From: Thalassotalea_H castellviae
Lineage (GTDB): Bacteria; Pseudomonadota; Gammaproteobacteria; Enterobacterales; Alteromonadaceae
Direction of reading: 5' to 3'
Length of the DNA: 64,000 nt
Assembly: GCF_031846185.1 (NCBI RefSeq)
Contig: NZ_JAVRIF010000005.1
Coordinates: 62,001 to 126,000, forward strand
The notes below the pieces were generated by a model, which ran no database searches, was not told the DNA's origin, and saw only the letters and a list, made by a program, of their open reading frames with translations. Of this stretch, positions 52,381-60,886 are shown one piece after another. How positions within the stretch are numbered: the first letter of the stretch is position 1; the number at the start of each line of letters is the position of its first letter. Position numbers and translations under genes: made by a program.

Positions 52381-53292
52381 TTATTTTTGCAATATGGCAA
52401 TCACGCTTTCAGCAGGTTCAGCGATTAATTGCTGATTCGCGTAAACTAAGTGCCAGTATAAGGTTAAGCCATGTTCTCCTAGGGGGATCAGCTTAATATC
52501 TGAGTCATACGATAAACGCTTTAATTGATTTCTCGAAAATATTGAGACACCTAAATTAGCTTTAACTAACTCGACAATGGCATCGTTAAACCCCACCTGT
52601 AAGACTTTTTTGGGGATCACACTTTCGGGTTTAAAAAATAATTCATATTCACGATCTTTTTCAGGCACCGTTGAATTCGTTACATAGGTTTCATCGATAA
52701 AATCGTGTGCGGTTAAATAGGTTTTATTGGCATATTTATGTTGAGTTGAAAGGCAAGCCACCAACTCATCCTGATTCAAACAATGCGTTTTGAAGTTTTT
52801 CTCATCTATTTCAAGATCCGCGCTGGCTGTTGAGATCATGGCAATATCCACATCATGATTAAATAATGCATGTAAGGGTTGGTTAGCGGCTTCTGAAGAA
52901 ATTTCTAATTCAATAGTAGGATGCTGATGGTTAAAGCCTTCGATTAATTTTGGCAACCATTGAAACGAAGCATAATGTGGCAAACCAATACGTAATACTT
53001 GTTCAATTCCATCGGTTAATCGTGAGATATCATGTTCTGCCCGTGCTAATTCTTCCAGTATTTTTTTTGCCGATTGTAATAAACGTTTACCAGCATTCGA
53101 CATGATAATTTTACGACCGCGGCGATAAAACAGCGAAGTATTTAAACGTCTTTCTGCTTCACGAATACGGTTAGTCAATGCCGGCTGTGTAATAAATAAC
53201 GCTTGTGCGGCTTCTTTTACTGTTTCGCAACGTTCTAGCTGACAAATCATTTTTAAATGACTAATTGATAACTGACTTTTTGTGATATCCAT
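52381..53292 (-). CDS. LysR-family transcriptional regulator
   Basis: From the ATG at 53292 the product is 303 residues. The N-terminal winged helix-turn-helix (about 5-65) has CETVKEAAQALFITQPALTN, then RIREAERRLNTSLFYRRGR. The C-terminal periplasmic-binding-like effector domain (about 90-300) follows. The helix-turn-helix and the total length are normal. I preferred this start over one 11 codons upstream because the family starts here and TGAGAT lies at RBS distance. It lies just beyond the S41 gene and kynurenine operon on the same strand and could regulate either those genes or the adjacent hexosaminidase; the sequence does not decide. Confidence 0.88.
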   Translation of the reverse strand: MDITKSQLSISHLKMICQLERCETVKEAAQALFITQPALTNRIREAERRLNTSLFYRRGRKIIMSNAGKRLLQSAKKILEELARAEHDISRLTDGIEQVLRIGLPHYASFQWLPKLIEGFNHQHPTIELEISSEAANQPLHALFNHDVDIAMISTASADLEIDEKNFKTHCLNQDELVACLSTQHKYANKTYLTAHDFIDETYVTNSTVPEKDREYELFFKPESVIPKKVLQVGFNDAIVELVKANLGVSIFSRNQLKRLSYDSDIKLIPLGEHGLTLYWHLVYANQQLIAEPAESVIAILQK

Positions 53293-53370
53293 TGTTTTTA
53301 TCTCAGATCTGAATCTCAGGTTCATTTATCGATGCGCGACAGGTGATCATTTATTCACGGGCATACACAA

Positions 53371-53401
53371 GAAAACCCATTCAAAAACTGAATGAGTTTT
53401 C
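53371..53401 (-). terminator. terminator of the S41 protease gene
   Basis: AAACTCATTCA/TGAATGGGTTTT hairpin with a run of T on the minus strand, 23 bases after the S41 stop. Confidence 0.7.
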
Positions 53402-53423
53402 TAAATCATATCAAATAAAGTGA

Positions 53424-55004
53424 TTACTTGTTGAGTAAAATTCGATTACGAGAAAACTGACTACGAACGCGTTTGTCTTCGATTGAAAATTGATAATCGA
53501 TCACTTGTTTCACTGCAGTTTTACTGGTGACTTCGGTATCAACAAGTTCAGGACATTGACCATTTTCAAGATAATACATAGCGGTAGATAACATGCCTTC
53601 TTGTTGATCGCCCAATGGTTTAGTTAAATCATCTGCAACATCACAACCTTGAATATCGGTATCATATATCGGCGCATCACTCGGTGAAAAACCATCGGCA
53701 TAATCACCAAAACCTTGATCATTTACCCCTTTAAATTGCACCGTAAAGTACGTGGTATCACAATTATCTGTTGGATAAAAACCATAAGGTTTACCACAGG
53801 TAGTCGTACCAATTTGAATCACTTCGACACCAATGCCACGCACACCATTAATAAAAGCTTCACTTGCGGAACAAGTACCTGCAGATGTCAGCACAAATAC
53901 GCGAGATAAATTTAACGTTGGCAACTCAATCCCTTCACGAATATAGTCAGCATTAAAACCTATGGTTTCTTGGTAAAATGGTGTTGGCGATAAACTATTA
54001 CCGGTAACCGGATTGGTATTAGGGTATTTATCGTTAAAAATCGTTTGCTCAAAAGTACGGTTTACCGTTTGATTTCCCGCGACCATATAACCTAACTGAC
54101 TCGCTAAGGCTAAATAGCCGCCGCCGTTATAACGAAAATCTATCACTAACTCATCAACATTAGCTGCTTTTAATGTTGAAATAGCGTCATATAACCCTTT
54201 TTCAGCGGTCGCGATATGATCATTAAATACCATGTAGCCAACGGTATTAATATCCGTTTCTATCACCTTAGTCATAGGCACTGGATCAGAAATAATAGTT
54301 TGCGCGGTTAACATCACTTCTCGAGGCTCTTCGCTCTCTAAATCATGAATAAGAAATACGCTTTCTTGGCCATCTTCACTTGGAAATAAACCATGATTTA
54401 ACGTATCAATACTGGCCGAATCATTTGCTGAGGCGACATTCACCCCGTCTACTTCCACGATAATTGCACCACGTTCTACATTGGCATTTGCCGCTGGCGT
54501 ATTAGGATCTGAATAGGTAATGGTAATTTTTCTTTCAATATCAACGCCCTGCTCGATACTAATATTAAAACCAAAACCGACGGATGAACCTGACGTGGAC
54601 AGGTTTTCCCATTCTTCTGAGCTCATTGAAAAATGAAATTGATCTTTTAACTTTCCTGAAGGCGTAACGGCTGTGGTGACAAGTTCATCAAAGTATTCTA
54701 ATACCGTAAACGGCGCGGGGTCTTGATCTAAAATTTCATCGTACCAAAGATATGTATCATTGCTGTAAGAACGTAACCACAGCTTCTCAGTCATTGCTGA
54801 GCCAGAGCCCGCAGCACATTGGTTAGCAAGTTGCGCATGAGCAGTAAATTCACCTGCTACCCACGTTGGCGTACTCGTAGAATTGCCACTACCATTGCCA
54901 CCAAAAGCACTCGAACCGTTTGAAGAGCCAGAACCACCACATGCGGTTAAAACTAAAACACTGCTCGCCAACAAACTTCGTAAAATAAAATCGTTTAAAA
55001 ACAC
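53424..55004 (-). CDS. S41-family serine peptidase, lipoprotein
   Basis: The 526-residue product has a lipobox (VLTACGG, Cys about 22) and a Gly/Ser-rich linker (about 23-48). A helical N-terminal part is followed by a PDZ-like domain (about 155-215, NVERGAIIVEVDGVNVAS). The S41 catalytic domain has the nucleophile Ser in TSAGTCSASEAFINGVRG near 385 and VDFRYNGGGYLA-type residues near 300 (IDFRYNGGGYLALASQ). A C-terminal processing-peptidase relative, anchored to a membrane. Its own terminator and that of the kynurenine operon flank it, so it is a separate unit. Confidence 0.88.
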   Translation of the reverse strand: MFLNDFILRSLLASSVLVLTACGGSGSSNGSSAFGGNGSGNSTSTPTWVAGEFTAHAQLANQCAAGSGSAMTEKLWLRSYSNDTYLWYDEILDQDPAPFTVLEYFDELVTTAVTPSGKLKDQFHFSMSSEEWENLSTSGSSVGFGFNISIEQGVDIERKITITYSDPNTPAANANVERGAIIVEVDGVNVASANDSASIDTLNHGLFPSEDGQESVFLIHDLESEEPREVMLTAQTIISDPVPMTKVIETDINTVGYMVFNDHIATAEKGLYDAISTLKAANVDELVIDFRYNGGGYLALASQLGYMVAGNQTVNRTFEQTIFNDKYPNTNPVTGNSLSPTPFYQETIGFNADYIREGIELPTLNLSRVFVLTSAGTCSASEAFINGVRGIGVEVIQIGTTTCGKPYGFYPTDNCDTTYFTVQFKGVNDQGFGDYADGFSPSDAPIYDTDIQGCDVADDLTKPLGDQQEGMLSTAMYYLENGQCPELVDTEVTSKTAVKQVIDYQFSIEDKRVRSQFSRNRILLNK

Positions 55005-55065
55005 TTATTACTCCTACTTAAATCCATTTAATGTATTACTCAAGCAAAATTATCATGAGTTAGAT

Positions 55066-55094
55066 AAAAAAAGCCACTGCTATGTGACTTTTCA
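55066..55094 (-). terminator. terminator of the kynurenine operon
   Basis: AAAGTCAC-ATAGCA-GTGGCTTT hairpin followed on the minus strand by a T run, about 40 bases after the TDO stop. Confidence 0.8.
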
Positions 55095-55134
55095 AAGAGG
55101 AATTTTAATACACCACAATTTGCCTTGCTTAACT

Positions 55135-55992
55135 TTAAAGGTGAGTGCGCAATTCAAATAACTCAGGAAAGAAACTTATATCTAACGCTTTTTTCAAAAA
55201 GCCCACGCCTGATGAACCTCCGGTTCCCATTTTATTACCAATAATGCGCTGTACGGTATACATATGTTTAAATCGCCATTGCTGAAAAGCATCTTCTATA
55301 TCAATTAATTTTTCCGCAAGTTCATATAATTCAAAATGCTCATCAGCATTTTTATATACCGCTAGCCATGCGTTTAACACCGCTTCATTTTGTTGATACG
55401 GCAAAGAAAAATCTGTTCTTAACTGCGTAGGATCCTCGATTAACTTTTTATCCGCTAATACCTTAATTACTTCATCATACAAACTTGGCGCCTCAAGCGT
55501 TGCTGTTAACTCTCGATAAACCACAGGATTTGATTTGTGTACCTCCAGTAATTTTGCATTTTTATTACCCAATAAAAATTCCAACTTCCGATAACCGAAC
55601 GACTGAAAGCCAGAAGAGTGACCTAAAGTATCTCTAAATTTTAAATAATCTACCGGCGTTAATGTCGAAAGAATATTCCAAGATTGGGTTAGTTGATTAA
55701 AAATGTGTTTAACGCGAGAGATCACTTTAAATGCATGACCAAAATCGGCTTCTTGGATATTGTTAATCGCTTCACTAAGTTCATGACCAGCCAGTTTTAA
55801 CCATAATTCACTGCTTTGATGAATGGTAATAAATAACATCTCATCATGTTGGTCTGATAAAGGGTTTTGCGCAGACAATATTTGCTCTAAACCTAAATAA
55901 TCGCCGTAAGACATATCATCTTTAAAGTCGGTATGAATAGACGATTCGACTTCTCGATAATTTTTATTTTTCGGTTGATGTGGGCAGCTCAT
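55135..55992 (-). CDS. kynA: tryptophan 2,3-dioxygenase
   Basis: The 285-residue product opens the indole ring of L-Trp to N-formylkynurenine, with heme iron. Family signatures: HDEMLFITIHQSSELWLKL near 50, FRDTLGHSSGFQSFGYRKLE near 120, and the C-terminal heme His in FKHMYTVQRIIG followed by the GTGGSSGVGFLKK loop near 265. Last gene of the operon; its ATG overlaps the KMO stop by 4 bases. Confidence 0.96.
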   Translation of the reverse strand: MSCPHQPKNKNYREVESSIHTDFKDDMSYGDYLGLEQILSAQNPLSDQHDEMLFITIHQSSELWLKLAGHELSEAINNIQEADFGHAFKVISRVKHIFNQLTQSWNILSTLTPVDYLKFRDTLGHSSGFQSFGYRKLEFLLGNKNAKLLEVHKSNPVVYRELTATLEAPSLYDEVIKVLADKKLIEDPTQLRTDFSLPYQQNEAVLNAWLAVYKNADEHFELYELAEKLIDIEDAFQQWRFKHMYTVQRIIGNKMGTGGSSGVGFLKKALDISFFPELFELRTHL

Positions 55993-57410
55993 CGTTGCAC
56001 CTCTGAGAGTTGATGAACCAACATTTCCTTCGCTAAATGATACAGTTTTTCATAGACATGGTCTTGCTGCCAATGATCTTCAATATTTGGCATCAGCATA
56101 ATTTCATCCATAATTTTTTGTTGTATATCACCTACGCGTAATGCGGTTTTATAAGGAATATTCGGCGAAAATGTCACCATAGCGTACAAAGGGATCCATA
56201 AATCAGGATGCATTTTATGAAATTTAGCCTCAATTTTTTTACGCAGTAAAAAGCGCTCATCGCCAGCTAAATCACTCATTTCAACAAAATTTCGTTTTGC
56301 TAATTCAATAATGGCGTCGCCATTTTCTTTGCGCTCATCTTGATAGGCGGCAAGAATATCAGCCCATTGATGTTCATGCTTTTCGACTAATTCAGATAAA
56401 ATTCGGCAGTCTTCAAAACCACAGTTCATTCCTTGCCCATAAAAAGGCACCATCGCATGTGCGGCATCGCCGATCAACGCAATACTGTCATTCACTAACC
56501 AAGGATAAATATGCACTAAACATAAAGGGGAAGGGGTTTTGCTTAAAAAATCTTCAACCGGGTCAGCTAAATATTGCATTGCTTCAGCAAAATATTGATG
56601 AAAAAACGCCGTCACTTTTGCTTTAGTATTTAATGAAGCAAATGAAAGCTCACCTTCATGATTTAAAAATAAGGTACAAGTAAACGAGCCATCAATATTT
56701 GGTAAGGCAATCAACATAAAGTCTTTTCTCGGCCAAATATGTAAGGCATTTTTTTCGAGTTTATGACTGCCATCTTCATTGGCAGCAATCGAAAGTTCCA
56801 TATAGCTTTGTTGCATATAGTCGAGACTGTAACTAATTCGCTCTTTCGGCAACTCTTGCATTAATCGCCTAACTTTTGAAAACGCGCCATCAGCGCCAAA
56901 CACTAAATCACTTTCATGAATTTTTTGATGATGATTTTCATTAAGATAAACCGCAGTATTATCAGCAAAATTAAGCTGTACCAATCGATGATCAAAATGC
57001 ACATTAACCTGTGGTTCTTGTTCTGCTAAATCAATTAATTGTTCATTAATGCCTGAACGGGAAACCGACCATATCGCTTGTTCTTCAGTACCATATGGCT
57101 GCTTAGTAATATTCCCCTCGATATCGTGCATAACCCGACAATACATAGGAATAGCTTGTTGTCGGATTTCATCATCCAAACCAACAGCATTTAACGCTTT
57201 CCAGCCGCGATCCGATAAAGCTAAATTAATCGATTTACCTTGATATATATTCGTTTTTCGAGAGTCAGGGCGAGATTCAAACAAGTCTACTTGATAGCCC
57301 TTTTTCGCTAACATAACGGCTAATAAAGCACCAACCGGACCTGCACCATTGATCGCAATTTTTTCACGCCTACTGTTATCTGATGGCGATTTTTTCGAGA
57401 AATCATTCAT
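55989..57410 (-). CDS. kmo: kynurenine 3-monooxygenase
   Basis: The 473-residue flavoprotein hydroxylates kynurenine to 3-hydroxykynurenine with NADPH. FAD fingerprint INGAGPVGALLAVMLAKKGY (about 20-40) and the second FAD motif IALIGDAAHAMVPFYGQGMN (about 312-332). The C-terminal helical tail (about 400-470) may associate with the membrane, as in other KMOs. It overlaps kynureninase by 8 bases. Confidence 0.95.
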   Translation of the reverse strand: MNDFSKKSPSDNSRREKIAINGAGPVGALLAVMLAKKGYQVDLFESRPDSRKTNIYQGKSINLALSDRGWKALNAVGLDDEIRQQAIPMYCRVMHDIEGNITKQPYGTEEQAIWSVSRSGINEQLIDLAEQEPQVNVHFDHRLVQLNFADNTAVYLNENHHQKIHESDLVFGADGAFSKVRRLMQELPKERISYSLDYMQQSYMELSIAANEDGSHKLEKNALHIWPRKDFMLIALPNIDGSFTCTLFLNHEGELSFASLNTKAKVTAFFHQYFAEAMQYLADPVEDFLSKTPSPLCLVHIYPWLVNDSIALIGDAAHAMVPFYGQGMNCGFEDCRILSELVEKHEHQWADILAAYQDERKENGDAIIELAKRNFVEMSDLAGDERFLLRKKIEAKFHKMHPDLWIPLYAMVTFSPNIPYKTALRVGDIQQKIMDEIMLMPNIEDHWQQDHVYEKLYHLAKEMLVHQLSEVQR

Positions 57411-58692
57411 CTTGCCACCCTGCTAATAATGATTTTAACGTTTGGCCAAACAAGTAAACGTCTTCAAAACTATTGTATAAGGGCGTTGGCGCTAATCGAA
57501 CTACATCAGGCTCTCGAAAGTCAGCTATAACCCCTGCTTCGGTTAGTGCTTTAAAAAATGATTTATCGGTGCCCACTAATTTTACCGACAGCTGACACCC
57601 TCTTTTCTCTGGCTCAGTTGGTGTAATGATCTCCAGTTCAATATTAGAAAATTGACTGACAATATCATTGAAAACAAATTCTAAATAAGCCGTTAATTGC
57701 AAACTTTTCGCCCGTAAGTTTTCAATACCTGCCGCTTGAAAAATATCTAAAGACGATTTCAATACTGCCATGCCCATAATCGGGACATTGCTTAATTGCC
57801 ACCCTTCCGCTCCTGACATAGGTTCAAAGGTATTTTCCATTAAAAAACGGCGCTCTTTGTTATGTCCCCACCAGCCGCCAAAGCGAGGTAATTCAGTGTT
57901 ATTGCCATGTTTGTCATGCACAAAAATGCCGCCAACGTTGCCCGCACTCCCATTTAAATATTTATAAGTGCACCAAGCAGCGAAATCGACATGCCAATCA
58001 TGTAACTGTAACGGCACATTCCCCACCGCATGAGCAAGATCAAACCCCGCTAAAGCTCCAACATCATGAGCCGCTTGTGTGAGTTTTTCCATATCAAATA
58101 ATTGACCAGTAAAATAATTCACGCCACCTAAAAAGACTAATGCAAGCTCGTCTTTGTGGTTATCAATAGCGGCAAGAATATCCTCTTCGCGGATCAGATG
58201 TTCACCTTCTCTGGGAGCAACTTCGATAATGGCATCATCAGGAGAAAAGCCATGATGTTTAACTTGTGTTTCCAGTAAGTAACGATCAGAAGGAAACATT
58301 TTCGCTTCACTGATAATTTTATAGCGATGCTGACTTGGCTGATAAAAAGACACAAACAGTAAATGTAAATTTGTGGTGAGTGAATTCATACACACCACTT
58401 CCGACTCATTCGCACCGACAAGCTCAGCACTGGCGGGCGTTAAAATTTCGTGGTAACTCACCCATGGGTTTTTCGCTTCAAAGTGACCTTCAACGCCCCA
58501 TTTTGCCCATTCATCCATTTCTGCATTAACATACTCTTTCGCGGATTTTGGCGCGAGACCAAGCGAGTTGCCAGTAAAATATAATACCCGCTGGTCGTTG
58601 ATAATCGGAAAGTGAAATTTATCACGAAAAACCGACAATTCATCTTGCCTGTCTTGCTGTTGTGCGAAGCTTAAGCTGTTTTCAAAAATCAT
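57403..58692 (-). CDS. kynU: kynureninase
   Basis: The 429-residue PLP enzyme cleaves 3-hydroxykynurenine to 3-hydroxyanthranilate and alanine. Motifs: FTGNSLGLAPKSA near 40, FDLAHAVGNVPLQLHDWHVD near 218, and the PLP Lys in WCTYKYLNGSAGNVGGIF near 243. Operon gene between ACMSD and KMO. Confidence 0.96.
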   Translation of the reverse strand: MIFENSLSFAQQQDRQDELSVFRDKFHFPIINDQRVLYFTGNSLGLAPKSAKEYVNAEMDEWAKWGVEGHFEAKNPWVSYHEILTPASAELVGANESEVVCMNSLTTNLHLLFVSFYQPSQHRYKIISEAKMFPSDRYLLETQVKHHGFSPDDAIIEVAPREGEHLIREEDILAAIDNHKDELALVFLGGVNYFTGQLFDMEKLTQAAHDVGALAGFDLAHAVGNVPLQLHDWHVDFAAWCTYKYLNGSAGNVGGIFVHDKHGNNTELPRFGGWWGHNKERRFLMENTFEPMSGAEGWQLSNVPIMGMAVLKSSLDIFQAAGIENLRAKSLQLTAYLEFVFNDIVSQFSNIELEIITPTEPEKRGCQLSVKLVGTDKSFFKALTEAGVIADFREPDVVRLAPTPLYNSFEDVYLFGQTLKSLLAGWQDE

Positions 58693-58737
58693 AAAATTCT
58701 CATTCTTTATTGGCTGTTTCTTTTGTTAACAACAGCA

Positions 58738-59757
58738 CTACACTGAAATCGGTAAATTAAAAAATTGTTCGGCATTCGTTGCCAATAATTGTTGTTGTTC
58801 AGGTGGCGAAAGTGTTGCTGAGGTTTTAATTAATTGCCCCATTTTTTGCTCCCCTAACGGGAATGGATAATCGGTACCAAACATGAGTTTATTCGTGGTC
58901 ATTTTTTTGACCAATAAATCTAAGGCGTCATGATCAAACACTGCCGTATCAAGATAAAATCGATCAAGGTAATGACTCGGTGGAAATTGTGATTTACCTC
59001 GAGCGATATCTCTAAAATGCCAAGCGTTTTCTAATCGCCCTAATAAAAAAGCAAATGCGCCGCCGCCATGGGCAAAACATATTTTTAATGTCTCGCTGAC
59101 CTGATCAAAACCACCGCCTAAAATCATTGAAACGATTGATAGTTGTGTTTCTGCAGGCATACCAACTGTCCAGCCCATCATATAGTTTTTCGTGCGCTCA
59201 CTTGCCATCATGTCCCACGGATGGACAAACACTGGAATACCTTCACCTGCACAATGCTGGAGAAAGGTCAGCACACCTTCATCGTCCATATTTTTTTCAC
59301 CAACATGATTGCCAATTTGAATCCCGACATGACCGGTATTCATTGCACGACTTGCTTCTTTACAGGCGACGTCAATATCTTGTAACGGCACTTGTGCCAT
59401 CGCGAACAAACGTCCTTTACCTTGCTGACAAATTTCTAACGCGGCGTCATTAAAAAACTGTGCGCAATATAAAGCTTGTTCAATCGGTTTTTCGTAGGCA
59501 AATAAAATTGGCGTAGCAGATATAATTTGCTGCTCAAGGCCGTGTTCATTCATTTGTTGTAAACGAACATCAGCATCCCAACAGGCAGAATAAATAGGAC
59601 GAAACTCTTTGTTGCCTTTCATCAACATTGCTTTATCAAAACCCTCCCCTTTGCTGGGTAAGTGTTTTAACCACGGCCAATCATCGCCACCAAACTTCTC
59701 TTGTAAATTAGGCCATGTTTTAGGAAAAAAATGTGAATGTATATCAATCACTTTCAT
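58738..59757 (-). CDS. 2-amino-3-carboxymuconate-6-semialdehyde decarboxylase (ACMSD)
   Basis: From the ATG at 59757 the product is 339 residues of the amidohydrolase fold. The N-terminal metal motif is IDIHSHFFPK, with HPWDM near 175, CFAHGGGAFAFLLGRLENAW near 225 and FGTDYPFPLG near 292. I chose this start because HxH sits at residues 6-8 as in the family and AGAG lies at RBS distance; an upstream in-frame ATG would add 22 unrelated residues. The enzyme diverts the HAAO product away from quinolinate and NAD towards 2-aminomuconate semialdehyde, so it marks the operon as catabolic. Confidence 0.93.
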   Translation of the reverse strand: MKVIDIHSHFFPKTWPNLQEKFGGDDWPWLKHLPSKGEGFDKAMLMKGNKEFRPIYSACWDADVRLQQMNEHGLEQQIISATPILFAYEKPIEQALYCAQFFNDAALEICQQGKGRLFAMAQVPLQDIDVACKEASRAMNTGHVGIQIGNHVGEKNMDDEGVLTFLQHCAGEGIPVFVHPWDMMASERTKNYMMGWTVGMPAETQLSIVSMILGGGFDQVSETLKICFAHGGGAFAFLLGRLENAWHFRDIARGKSQFPPSHYLDRFYLDTAVFDHDALDLLVKKMTTNKLMFGTDYPFPLGEQKMGQLIKTSATLSPPEQQQLLATNAEQFFNLPISV

Positions 59758-59851
59758 TGTTAATTCTCTATTTATTCGTTTGTTATTGGCGTTATTGAAA
59801 TGTCTAATTAAAGTAAACGGCAAACTTTTGGGTTTATTACTCGCTTAAATA

Positions 59852-60406
59852 TTAACTGTCATCGAGGGTTACCCAACCTTCTGGTGGTTGTTTACCTGGA
59901 TGAAGCGCACCACATTCTGGGCATGTTCGGGCTTTTTCATCTTGATAAAAGGCTTGATAAACCGGAGGTAAGTCATCAACGATAGAGTGCAATATCACTT
60001 CGCTTCTGTGTACTAAGGCCTGACAGTCAAAACAATACCATTCAAAGGCGTCTTTTTCGCCAGCAGGACGCTTAGGTTCAATCACTAAACCAATGCTGCC
60101 AGCCATTGGTCGTTGAGGCGAGTGTCTGACATGTGCAGGTAAAAAGAAAACATCGCCTTCGCGAATAAAGACATTTTTACAGTCGCCGTCTTCAATCACT
60201 TTCAACACCATGTCACCCTTTAGTTGATAAAAAAACTCTTCAACAGGATCATCATGAAAGTCTGTCCGTTGATTCGGCCCCCCCACCACAGTCACCATCA
60301 TGTCGGTGTTTTGCCATACTTGAACATTTCCCACTGGAGGTTTGAGCAGATGTTGATGCTCTTCAATCCATCGCTGAAAATTAAAGGCTGTTAGCTTAGC
60401 TTTCAT
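59852..60406 (-). CDS. 3-hydroxyanthranilate 3,4-dioxygenase
   Basis: The 184-residue cupin opens the aromatic ring of 3-hydroxyanthranilate. Fe ligands are in RTDFHDDPVEEFFYQ (His about 51, Glu about 57) and LPAHVRHSPQRP (His about 95). The bacterial/fungal C-terminal rubredoxin-like metal site is complete: CFDC (about 127-130) and CPECGALHPG (about 165). Start supported by GAGGACA at RBS distance. Confidence 0.96.
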   Translation of the reverse strand: MKAKLTAFNFQRWIEEHQHLLKPPVGNVQVWQNTDMMVTVVGGPNQRTDFHDDPVEEFFYQLKGDMVLKVIEDGDCKNVFIREGDVFFLPAHVRHSPQRPMAGSIGLVIEPKRPAGEKDAFEWYCFDCQALVHRSEVILHSIVDDLPPVYQAFYQDEKARTCPECGALHPGKQPPEGWVTLDDS

Positions 60407-60419
60407 AACTTGTCCTCAG

Positions 60420-60851
60420 TTAATTCATCTGCTTGGTTAATGGTTTATAAGCCACGGCTTTGCACTCAATTAATAAGTGAGGGTGAGGCAATTGATGTAC
60501 TGCAACGGTAGTGCGTGTTGGGCCATCAAAATCAAAGTATTGGCTATACACTTCGTTATAGCCTTTAAAGTCATTCATGTTGACCAGAAAAGTACTGAAC
60601 TCGACAAGATCAGTAAGCTCTGCACCAACTGAATGGAGAATATCGCGAATATTTTCAATCACGGCTTTGGTTTGCACAGCAATGTCTAAGCTTGTCGCGC
60701 CGAATTCATCCACTTCAACGCCAGCAAAACTATTGTCTGGTAAACGGGAACTGGTGCCAGAAATAAAAATAAAATCACCTGCGCGCTTCACATGAGGGAA
60801 CTTACCTCGCGGCACCGCTTTTTCTGTTAAGACTTTTGCGTTTGTTGCCAT
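60420..60851 (-). CDS. RidA-family protein, probable 2-aminomuconate deaminase
   Basis: The 143-residue product of the YjgF/RidA fold: PHVKRAGDFIFISGTSSRLP near 20, NIRDILHSVGAELTDLVEFS near 70, and the active-site TRTTVAVHQLPHPHLLIECK near 113 with the usual Arg and Glu. General RidA proteins destroy reactive enamines. In kynurenine and nitrobenzoate operons members of this family act as 2-aminomuconate deaminase, and position between the aminomuconate semialdehyde dehydrogenase and HAAO genes supports that. The ATG at 60851 is preferred to a TTG two codons earlier (AAGGA at good distance). Confidence 0.85.
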   Translation of the reverse strand: MATNAKVLTEKAVPRGKFPHVKRAGDFIFISGTSSRLPDNSFAGVEVDEFGATSLDIAVQTKAVIENIRDILHSVGAELTDLVEFSTFLVNMNDFKGYNEVYSQYFDFDGPTRTTVAVHQLPHPHLLIECKAVAYKPLTKQMN

Positions 60852-60886
60852 TTCCAATCCTTTTTAGCTTTTGAACCCTGCTAGGT

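Noticed and set aside
52179..52400. 73-codon frame as an intact small membrane protein
   Set aside because: It starts inside the LysR gene, has no RBS, and sits in apparent transporter debris.
59127..59453. Plus-strand open frame of 108 codons
   Set aside because: Antisense to the ACMSD gene, which has all metal-binding motifs in its own frame.
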